From Phanerodontia chrysosporium (taxonomy: Eukaryota; Basidiomycota; Agaricomycetes; Polyporales; Phanerochaetaceae), in NCBI GenBank assembly GCA_001910725.1, contig MJGA01000037.1, positions 1 to 64,000 on the forward strand: DNA of 64,000 nt. The letters are read 5' to 3'. The position numbers and the translations under genes are program-made. This document shows, in pieces, positions 54,902 to 64,000 of the stretch (positions within the stretch are counted from its first letter, which is position 1; each line of letters opens with the position of its first letter). A model generated the notes under the pieces. It was not told the DNA's origin. It saw only the letters and a program-made list of their open reading frames with translations, and ran no database searches.

Positions 54902-56324
54902 ATGTCGACGAGCCCTCTGCACACCCTCGCCAAAGTGCCCAGCGGCGGCGCCCTCGCGGACGCCCTAGCCGAGTCGCTCGCGGGCGTGTCGTTCGCAGAC
55001 ACGACCTTTTACGCGTTCACCCGGCGCCGTCAGTCGGGCAGGGTCGACCGTCCGCGCCCCGTCCGGGCGAACAGCAGGATCCTGAAGTCGTCGTCGACGT
55101 ACTTCCGCGGAGGTGAGTGCTGCTGACTGCTGGCTAATGATGCTTCACGATCCTGACGTAGACGCAGTGCTCTCTGGGACCGCGCGTGCGAGTGCGCCAC
55201 CTAGCTCGACGGACAACTATGCGTTCGAGGAAGATAGCGACATTGAGGATGAGGAAGACGACACTGGGTCGTTCGGGAGTCTACTTGCTACGCCCAGTGA
55301 GGTCTCGCTCCAGGATGACATAAAGGAGAAACACGTATGTCAATTGCCTGTACCGTGCGAGAGATACTAATGACGCTCTACAAGCCTGACACGGTCCCCA
55401 GCGATAGCAGTGGTGGGACAACAACCGTTGCTCCCACTGACGATACGCGCATCGTGCCGCTGGACACTGTAGCGGCAGACACGTGGGTGTCTCCTTTATC
55501 GCCGCCGAAGCATCAGCTCACCTGAGCCCAGACTTGAAGCCCTGATCTTCTATATCTATACTGGTAACGTCTACTTCCTGCCGCTGCGTTCGCGTGGCGC
55601 AAAGGCGCGCGAGGAGGCGAAGGCAGTGCACAATGCCGCGCACCCAAATCGGCCGATGTGCTCATGCAAGTCGATGTATCGCTTTGCCAGCGAGGTAAGC
55701 CGGCCCCCCGTAATTTTAATGTGCGCTCATTGACTTGTGATTCATGTAGGCTGGCCTCGACGAGCTCAAAGAGCAGGCTGAAGCGCACCTGTTTGCCCAG
55801 CTCGACGCAGAGAACGTCCTGGATGAGCTCTTTTCGCGATTCTCCGCGAGGTGCGTCAACGTCTCCTCTGTTCCGCAAGATCTGCGCTCAATGAACGTCG
55901 GCGCAGGTACCCTGCCATTCTGCGCCGCCAGATCTCGCTCCTCCTGCGCGAGCACTGGACGGCAGAGACCAAGGCCGTGCTCGCGCCCAAGGTGCAGAGC
56001 ATCGTGCGCGGAGAGCTGAGGCATGCCGCGCCCGTGCTCACGATGCTCCTCGGCGAGATTCCAGCAACTGTCCCAGCGCCGCTCAAGTCTAGCAGTGCAC
56101 CGGCGCCTTCAGCCAAGCCGCCCTGCCCTGCGTCTGTTGCCTGGGGTTCTGCATTTATCCCTAAATCCTGTGGTGTAACAGCTTTTCCAGCACCGGCGAA
56201 GGCTGAATCGACCAGCCCGGCTTCCAAAGCTCCGAAGAAACCGTCTGCGGAGCCCGAAAGTGAGGCTAAGCCGTCTGCGACCAAAGTTGCGCAGCCAGGG
56301 GCAAAAGGTGACGGCAAGTCTTAG
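54902..56324 (+). CDS. BTB/POZ-type protein
   Basis: ATG 54902. The fungal BTB pattern is split by introns: GVSFADTTFYAFTRRRQSGRV (DTTFY start of the fold), ANSRILKSSSTYFRG, an acidic insert EEDSDIEDEEDD, TW plus LEALIFYIYTGNVYFLPL, then MCSCKSMYRFASEAGLDELKEQAEAHL and ENVLDELFSRFSARYPAIL, and a Pro/Ala/Lys-rich tail to 56324. Introns lie near 55112, 55337, 55470, 55697 and 55854. BTB proteins of this sort dimerise and often act as cullin-3 adaptors or regulators. The acidic insert inside the fold is common in polypore members. Confidence 0.75.
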
Positions 56325-57357
56325 GGTTGCGAATGGAGCGAAAGCGAACGTGCATGTGAATGTGGCTCGAGGCAAGTATAGTGCCTTGTCTTGTTCGACT
56401 CCTACTGGAGAGTATCCGGCAATTCGAACAATGTTGTATTAGTACTCAAGGATAATATGAAAGCTGTAGTAATGTCTCCTTGATCCTCACGAGCTTCTGT
56501 CGAGCGTGTGTATAAGTTTGTACTGCATACACTCGAATGCACATTATAACCTTACCATGGTGTGGCTTTCCTTTTTTCCGTAGCCGCCGTAGGAGCGGTC
56601 TATGGGCAACCTGACCGTGGTACTGCAGCCGTGGCTCGAAGAACGGTGGTAGAGGGAACACATCACGGGCCCTTTACATGCAGCTACATCTGTCTAGGTG
56701 CGAGCATGTAGGAAATGTGCTGATAGATTGCGACCGGTGGGCCGGTCTGATCTGCAGTTCCCGTCTCCGACTCTTGCTGGCTGCCTAGGCCGATTGAGCA
56801 GAGAGTGAGCATCTGGTGCATAGTCCCTGGGACATATAATTGAAGCAGCTTGCAATTATTATGTCTCCTTTGCTGCGTGCTGCAATCTGTCATCGTCGAC
56901 TAGACGGCCCTGCCAGGGTGCGATAAGTTCGCACGATGTGAATCTGGGATGCGAAACGCACTTTTCTGAGTACCGCACCAGTTCTACTTCCTACGCTTTT
57001 CGGCCCATCCCAGTTTCATCTTGCCCAGCCAGGCTGATAAATTCGTTATGCTATCACTGAACCGCCCCGCGACAGTAGTGAACAGTCGCATCCAAGGTAA
57101 GAGTTATCTCGAGATGGCCACTGTCAACTTAAAACGATTGTCAGGTAGGACAACGCAAGTATAAAAGCTAGGCTCTGGCTTCTTGGGGAGACTGGGTGCG
57201 ATACTTCACTTTCTTTCTGGCTCTCCGTAAGCTGCCTTTCGCTCTTTGATAGGTATTTGAGCATCATACTTACCCATGTCCTAAATACGCTTCAGCACCC
57301 CACCGATCTGGTTATCGGTGTCTCCTCTCGCGTCCGAACTCCATCGTAAAGGTCAAC
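56325..57357. other. Intergenic with promoter of the secreted-protein gene
   Basis: No exon is seen. The last 200 bp contain the TATA box at 57160 and C/T-rich leader sequence. Confidence 0.5.
57160..57166 (+). promoter_or_regulatory. TATA box
   Basis: A perfect TATAAAA lies 192 bp upstream of the ATG at 57358. The leader between them contains CTTTCTTTCTGGCTC-like C/T-rich sequence typical of strongly expressed fungal genes. Confidence 0.55.
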
Positions 57358-58230
57358 ATGTTTCACAAGCTCCAGATTCTCTTGACCTGCCTTTCCGCTG
57401 CTGTCCTCGGCGCGACCGCAATGCCGCATCACGGCCGTGCACCCGTGTGGTCGACACATGTGCTGCGCACTTGCGAACAGTCCGTAAACTGCGCGGTCGT
57501 GAACGGCGAGCCCGTCATCGACCACGCGTTCACACGCGCGCTCCTCGCGAGGCGCGACGTGGCGTCGACGAACAAGACGACGATCGTCGCAGACAGCGGC
57601 GTCGTCGACGCGTCGAACTGCGTGCCGGCCGACCTCATCCAGAGCGCGCTGACGGACCACTGCACCACCGGCGGCTGCACGACGGACGCGCAGACGTTCA
57701 AGTGCAAGCCGCACCGCGTGCCGGGCTTCGTGCACGCCACGGACACGACGTCGTGCACGGTGACGCAGGACGGAGAGTACACGACCGGCGCGGCGGACCT
57801 GACGCACATGTTCGTCGACGTGGTCCAGGCGGCCGCGCGGGCGCACACAAAGTCGCAGAGCAAGGGCTTGGGGCGCCGCGACCTGTGAGTGGCCCGCTCC
57901 TGGTGCACAGGCTCCGAGCCTCACGAGCGTGACGCGTCGCGCAGCGGCTTGGACATCCACAACATTGTGCCGAAGAGCATCCAGGCGACCCACACCGTCA
58001 CGATCGACGGCCAGGACGCGCTCGCGGGGCATGTCCGCTACACGGTCCGTGCGCTCGCGTCTGCTCCTCGCACCAGGTGATTGACGCACCTGTGCACATG
58101 TCATCCTAGATCCAGTGCCAGGACCAGAATGACGGAGAATGCAACACAATCCTCGACAACATCGATGGTATCGTTGGCCTGCTGGCGCCTGACGTCGAAC
58201 CTCTCGTTGGGATTATCTCAAAGGGGTGCT
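57358..58230 (+). CDS. Secreted cysteine-containing protein, unknown function
   Basis: ATG 57358 begins a typical signal peptide (MFHKLQILLTCLSAAVLGATA, cut likely after ATA or AMP). Three exons join: to ...GRRDL, then LGLDIHNIVPKSIQATHTV...HVRYT, then IQCQDQNDGECNTILDNIDG...IISKGC with stop TAG 58228-58230. The product is about 250 residues with about ten cysteines in the mature part (CEQSVNC, NCVPAD, DHCTTGGC, FKCKPH, SCTVT, QCQDQNDGEC, KGC), suggesting disulphides, plus an NKT glycosylation site. Both introns have good ends (GTGAGT..CGCAG; GTCCGT..CCTAG). No catalytic motif is recognised; an effector- or cell-surface-type role is only a guess. Confidence 0.75.
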
Positions 58231-61200
58231 AGCCTTGAGACCAAGCATCTTGCCCGTTATTGGTGCAATGACAGTGCTCCTGACGTTGATGTCAGACAAT
58301 GGCCGTGCAGTTTGCAGGACGGGGGGCAGTAGTGAGAAGTTGTATGCTGTAGGGTACAGTCGAGGCACGAGTGGAAATCGAGGAGGCGGCAGAGTCCCTA
58401 CTCCGCATGTACGACTGGAGATGCTACCACCTTGTCGAAAGGCACGCATCCGTTGCGTACCGCGCGCCGCATTCCTTCACGCACAGGTTAGTGCTTGGCG
58501 ATGGCGCTACGGGTGCATACACTCGCCTCAAGCTTGAACTCAAAGCTACCGCGAGCCCGGCATGGCACGGACAGGCGCGCGTGGGCAGCGATGGCGACAA
58601 CATGGGACCCGACACGGATAGTGAGCGCGTTGCCAATTTGGTTATATGAGCGCAGACTCGGGTGGCTCCTCGATCATGTTCGCGTGTCCGCAGCGACGCG
58701 GTTGTTGCAGCTCACTTCGATGGGCAAGAAAGGCTCTGGTTCTGTCTAGGAATTTCTTCAGCCTGAGTGTTGAGTCCATGAGATGAACCTGACGTACAGG
58801 TTCGCGGGAGTACGTACGTGTCTGAGCACATATCTGCAGGCTCCTGTTCCCGGCAAATGCAGGGCGAGTCAGTGTGCCACGAATGTCCTGAGAGAGTCCA
58901 GCGCGCCAGTACTTCCCCGCTGCACGGTGGGATGGAGTGGATTTTGACGCCTGCGACAGAACGCGGCTGGTACCCCGAGTAGCTCCCCTAAGACGGCGCG
59001 CCCGCGTACGCCGCCCAACAGCCGCCCCGGACGATCGACAATGAAACAATGAACTGAGGAGCATTAAGTTTAGAGCAGCCCCGCCGTCCGCACGAGGTTG
59101 GCTCACCCAACTCAAATTGTGTGCCAATCTGCTTGGCCGCGTGTCGATCTGTGTGCACGGACTGGCGGCGGCGGGAGACCGGGCTAGGCGCACGGGAGGA
59201 GCGGCGTCTGGCGAGAGTGTTGTGTCGCGCCGTAGGTGGTGCGATCGACGAGCAAGAGAGTTGCGGGCAGGATCTGCCGTCTGACCATTCTGACGTCCGT
59301 GTCGCTCAGAACGGATGCTCTCCGTGACGGGGGCACGGATGCGCACAAGGGGCGCACCTATCCACAAGTTCCGTGTCGACAGCGGCCGGAGACGTTGGGA
59401 GAAAGGGCAAGGTGGAGAGTGTGGACTGCCAGATGGAAGTCAAGACGCGTACTACATAGGGCCGAGTGATGAGCTTGAGCTTGCAAAGCGCATATCTGCC
59501 CGTGCTGGCGTAAGCTGTCGATGCACTCAGTGAATCGTGGTCAAATGATAGCTGTCAGGCCGTCGATTGCTGATAAGAGAACCCGTGAAGGCCAAAGGAG
59601 AGTTTGGCGTCTGTGCGTCTGGAAGCTCCGTGGCAGGCCGGACAAACATACACGGGGTTGACAGTTTCGGCCGAGAACTCGCGGTATATCGTAGAGAATC
59701 TGGGTAGCAGTCGGATACTGACCAAGGTAGACAGCCGAGAGACAGCCGAGAGGTTGAGGCGTAAATGGACAGTCAGGGTGGAACCCATAGAATGTGTAGG
59801 CTGCGAAATTCAGCAACACCCCACATTCGCTGCTCAATGCCTGGTGAGGACGACGTGAGTGACGGAAGAGCCCCAGGAGAGCGTGCCAATGCGTAGCACG
59901 CACCGTGAGCGACTTACGATAAGCTTCATAACGTCGCCTCCTCACAGTGCAGCGGAACCCGCATGACCTAGAGCGTTGCAGTCACCTTAAGAGAACCGGA
60001 GCGATGGACTGTGGTGCCACGACCCATGGCGTGGTACATCCATCCGTGAACAGGGCGAGTCTGGTAACGTGAGGATGCGCGCCACGCACCGGGGCCTGCA
60101 TCTCTCCGCACATGGCGCTCAGTCTCGTACTGCACAAGAAGCGGCGACACAAAAGCACACGCTTGCTCTGTGGAACATCCGCCAGACCAGCGTGGAGAGA
60201 TGACCGCTAAGGGTCTCCAGGTCCTGGCCGCCTGCCGGTATTAGGGTCGAGTCAGCTCAATATGCACACGGTACACACCTCTGCATTTCTTCCGCGGCCG
60301 AAGAGGTCGGAGCTCGAGCTGAATGGCGATGGGCGGGCTCGGAAGCTGCGCAGATGCCAGCGAATGCCGAAGCGGGGCAAGTCCTCCGTAGGTGAAGTTC
60401 GCAGAGTCATGGTTGCCCTTGCTGCCACTCGGTCAGCTCTACACAATCTGGATGATAGAGACGGACAACACAGATTGATTGACATCTTGTTCTGGCTCGG
60501 CTCGCGGATGCCACTGCTACAGGCTGAGCGTCTGGATCTCTTTCCGGCCAAGCCGGACGCAACACTAGAAGGGCGACAACGATCAGCTCGGACTCCGGAG
60601 TCTCACGGGTTTATTCAGGTCTACTTGGGTATATTTGTTTCGCCTGGACATAGTCGTTCCTAGCTTTTGCGGTGACTCCAAGCTATGCGAGCAGCCACGG
60701 CGGCGCTCGAGCATCGTTTTTCGGAAATATCAGATGCCACGTGCGCCATTCCCACGCATACTTTCCAGGCTCACGCGGAGACATCTTGTCTTCCACATCA
60801 CACACGCTCACAACTCTGACGAGACTGGATGGCTTTCCGTAAGTCTAGAGACGAAATGTAGGCATCCGAAACGACAGACAGAAAGACCTCAGCACGTTCG
60901 GGACGCTTGTGCCTTTCCTTGCCAAGGCAAGAGCGGGCTCCATTTTGTGCGGCGGACGGCCAGGACGTCGGCTAACACACTGTAATGCTTTTTTTCAGCT
61001 CCCGAGGCCTCCAAAGGCTTACAGACAGTCATCTACTCTCTGCGATCATACGATACCCAGGCTCGGTAAGCCCTTTGACTCCTGCACTCCGACGACAAAT
61101 AATGGAGGTACGCTAGCGTGCACAGCCTAGATCGTTGCGCCACGACGTCAGCTGTCCCAATATCCAGCGACCTGATTGCTGTCCATCGGGATCTCTCTAT

Positions 61201-61801
61201 GCTATGCCTGTTGTGCAGGCTGTTCAGAACGCGGAGATACTGGCGGAGGCGGCACGTGGGTGCGCATGGGAACGTGTTATCGCGAAGAGCGGCGTGTCTG
61301 CGGGCAGCCTATTGGAACAAGAACGAATGCCCGACGGATCGCAGGCGACGCGGTATACATCAAACGGGCGATGATGCGCGGACGTAGCGTGAGCAGCACC
61401 GTGGCAGCTACACCATATCCGTCGCCAGGGAAGGGCACAAGACCCACGCCTGCTCCATTCGCGGGAGCCCCTCGGACCTACGCTGCCCAGCCTCTGGCAG
61501 GCACCTACGACCGGGCATATTTGCGCGCCACGGTGTGCACAGCGCCCGTCCGCCTCCGGGTTGCCATCCCTGGCCGCCGCGAGTCGTCCAACTGTCGGTT
61601 TCGCAAACGTCCTCGCCCGAATCGCCTTCCCTGGGATGCCGCTCCGCACGGAGCCGATGGCCCTGTCGCAGTCTCGCCGCAGTCTCGCGGCCTGTGAACG
61701 GTGCTGCTCGTGCGGTTTAAAGCTCCAGCGATGCACCTCGTCGAAACACGTTCCCCGTCCCACTCTCGCCGCTCCCGCTCCCGCTCCCGCGCTCCTCCTG
61801 C
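58231..61801. other. 3.6-kb stretch without a supported gene
   Basis: Only short frames without motifs or joinable splice sites were found on either strand (for example plus 60262-60663, minus 59541-59945). No palindrome family or transposon remnant is recognised. Confidence 0.4.
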
Positions 61802-63403
61802 ATGGCCCACCCGCCCACAGACCTCGAGTCCTCCCACCGGCCCTCGCTCGACTCGCTCGAGACCAAATCAGAGAGCACCTGCGCAGAGAGCATCCAATCG
61901 TATTCAAAAGCTGTCGAAGAAGAGTACCCCGACGGCGGCTGGCGCGCGTGGCTCACCGTCCTCGGCGCATTCTTCGCGCTCATCTGCACGTTCGGCCAGC
62001 TCAGCTCGTTCGGGACATTCCAGGCGTGGTATTCGGAGCATCAGCTCGCCGGCTATGCGCCCTCGACGATATCATGGATAGGCTCCATCCAGCTCTTTGT
62101 CTTTTTCTTTTCGGTGGGTGTCCCTCCCACGAACGTCCTCCGTGCCCTGATACTAATGATGAACTGCAGGGCGGCTTCGTGGGACGCATCTATGATGCTT
62201 ATGGCCCGCGGATGCTGATGATTCCTGGGACCTTTGTGCTGGTCATCAGCACGATGATCACGAGCATCTGCCAAACGTACTACCAGTACATCCTCTCGCA
62301 GGGGATTCTGTTTGGCCTCGGCGTTGGCATGCTGTAAGTCTCCTCATGGCTGTCGAAAGAGCTTGGCTGACGCCGCCGCGCTAGGTTCTACCCCTCACTC
62401 TCGGCGATATCAACTCATTTCAAGAAGTACCGCGCCACCGCGCTAGGGCTCGCGGTCTCAGGCTCGGGCGTAGGCAAGTACTGTCATCCACCACCTCACG
62501 CGCTCGTCTGACCGTATACGCTCGCAGGCGGTGTCGTGTACCCCATCATGCTTCAGCGACTGTTCGCTTCCTGCGGCTTCGGCTGGGGCGTCCGCATCGC
62601 GGGCTTCATCTGCCTGCTGTTGTGCGGCATCGCGTGCTGCACCGTCACGAGCCGGCTCGAGCGGCGCCAGGAGTCCGCGCCGTGGTTCTCGTCCGCACCG
62701 CTGCGCGACGGGACCTTCGTGCTCCTCGTCGTGGGCAGCGTCTTCGTCTCTCTTGGTGCGTCACATCCCGCCTCCTGGCCTCCCCCCGCCGGCTGACGCA
62801 CAGCGCAGGCCTGTTCATCCCGAACTTCTACATCGTCTCGTACGCGACGGACCACGGCGTGCCCGCGGGGACGGCCTTCTACGTGCTCGCGGTGCTCAAC
62901 GGCGCGGGGATCGCGGGGCGGCTCGCGCCCGCGTGCGTCTCGGACGCCCTCGGGCGGTTCAACGTGCTGTGCCCGGCCGCGGCGTGCGCAGGGCTCGTGA
63001 CGCTCGTCGGGTGGCCGCTCGCGGCGCACGGGCTCGGCGCGGCGATGGCGTTCGCGGCCGCGTTCGGGTTCTGCAGCGGCGCGTTCAACGCGCTCGTCGT
63101 GCCCTGCGTCGCGCAGGTCTCGGACATCGCCCAGATCGGCACGCGCGTCGGCATGCTGTACAGCGTCCTCGCCTTCCCGTGAGTCCCCCTTCGTGTTGCC
63201 CGCTTGTGTCTGGCTCGGGCGCTGACGGCGTGCTTGGATGTAGCTCTCTTGCGAGCGGACCCGCCGCGGGCGCCCTCCTCCGTGCTGCGCACGGCTCGTA
63301 CGTCGGCATGATCGTGTTCAGCGGCGCGACCATCCTCGTCGGCTCGGTATTCTATGTCTGGGCGCGCCTGCGCCTTGACTCGCGGCCTTTCGCCCGGGTA
63401 TAG
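61802..63403 (+). CDS. Monocarboxylate-transporter-type MFS protein
   Basis: ATG 61802 opens an acidic, Ser-rich cytoplasmic start, then the family mark PDGGWRAWLTVLGAFFAL (TM1) and FGTFQAWYSEHQLAGYAPSTISWIGS. It continues through small introns into GGFVGRIYDAYGPRMLMIPG, the TM5-region YPSLSAISTHFKKYRATALGLAVSGSGVGGVVYP, FIPNFYIVSYATDHGVPAG and FALLVVGS-like segments, ending YVWARLRLDSRPFARV. About 12 membrane spans are expected, and length is about 430 residues. Fungal members carry carboxylates or riboflavin-like solutes; the substrate cannot be told from the sequence. The second half is extremely GC-rich in third positions. Confidence 0.85.
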
Positions 63404-63957
63404 GCTGCTTTGAACTCCCTTGGACACGTGATTTATTATTCGTCAATGTATAGCACCTTGTAGCATAGTCATTCATCCACTCACGACCCACGCATTTCAT
63501 CCACAGACACATTTTTATCGCTATGTACATACCCATCTATTTTTCTTGCTTTGCTATTTTCTGAAGGGTGGGCAGCCTCCCCAATCCCATCAGTCCTCCT
63601 GCCCATGGAGGCGTCCGCAGAGACCACAGCATCCGTTGCGGGTCTGATAGCAAGGCAACTTGTTTGCTCGTCAGCGGTGGGTCAGACAGTTGCTCTGCAA
63701 GACGTGGTCATGGTCCCCCGCCTAAATACGATGCACGTCCAGACTGTTCACCGAGCTGCTGCGCGAGTCAACGCGCGGAATCATTGGATAATTGATATTG
63801 ACACAACGAGCGGGGGTTCCAAATGACATTACGACGAACGAGCCTGAATGACGAGAATATAATCTGTAGTACCAAAGGCAGGGGCGAGATATGGACTAAA
63901 CAGGAGATAGAGTTATAGAGACCGTACAGAAGATGGATATATCAGTGACTTCTTAGG
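63404..63957. other. Intergenic between two convergent 3' ends
   Basis: Holds the 3' UTR of the carrier gene and, from the right, that of the gene entering the window. No other feature is seen. Confidence 0.4.
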
Positions 63958-64000
63958 TTAGAAGGTCTCTTCCTCGTCGACAGCCGGCTCCGGCACCTCA
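63958..64000 (-). CDS. Last codons of a gene entering from the right (partial)
   Basis: On the minus strand the final bases read ...EVPEPAVDEEETF and TAA at 63958-63960. An acidic C-terminus with a clean stop and AT-rich sequence beyond suggests a real gene end, but 14 codons cannot identify the family. Confidence 0.35.
   Translation of the reverse strand, partial: EVPEPAVDEEETF

Overview
The window is nuclear DNA of a basidiomycete fungus, most likely a wood-decay polypore (Agaricomycetes; the order is inferred from the style of its lineage-specific genes). Genes are split by many introns of about 50-70 nt with GT..AG ends and CTGAC/CTAAT-like branch sites. Housekeeping genes are clearly fungal: complex I 51-kDa subunit, RHO1, and PHO84-type and monocarboxylate-type MFS carriers. 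Accessory genes include DUF6698-, F-box- and BTB-type genes. Start codons given here are ATG.

Left part (1-13.3 kb): two tandem copies of an SNF2-type helicase gene, the first only a 3' piece (1-1878), the second nearly whole (2906-7645); both carry lesions. An intron of the second copy and a 1.45-kb array (8.2-9.66 kb) hold a 17-bp palindrome, GGTCGCCACTGGCGACC. An endonuclease-less Penelope-like reverse transcriptase of the telomere-associated Coprina type follows (10.05-12.45 kb). A good candidate hammerhead ribozyme lies near its 3' end (13.21-13.28 kb), and a telomere-like CCCTAA tract abuts a truncated host gene. This arrangement suggests an old broken chromosome end capped by the element.

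Middle part (13.3-30.1 kb): an island of lineage-specific genes carrying about 41 copies of a second, unrelated 26-30-bp palindrome. These sit only in introns and in intergenic or upstream DNA. The genes are a truncated one (13.34-15.27), a very large one (15.8-22.9), a small gene (23.8-24.3), a SAM-like acidic protein gene (24.8-25.8), and two small genes (27.1 and 28.5-29.2) in a 4-kb inverted duplication. In that duplication the noncoding flanks and intron 1 are nearly identical while the exons have diverged strongly. Genes at 23.8, 27.1 and 28.5 kb form one family. This palindrome island with a fast-diverging family is the most unusual content of the window.

Right part (30.1-64 kb): a transposon-protein relic, a DUF6698 gene, a decayed WD40/BCAS3-like gene, NDUFV1, a PHO84-like phosphate carrier, RHO1, two tandem F-box/LRR genes fused in one reading frame, two tandem copies of an unknown gene, a BTB-type gene, a secreted cysteine-containing protein gene, a monocarboxylate-type MFS carrier, and the last codons of a further gene at the right edge. 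Several gaps of 1-3.5 kb contain no gene I can support.
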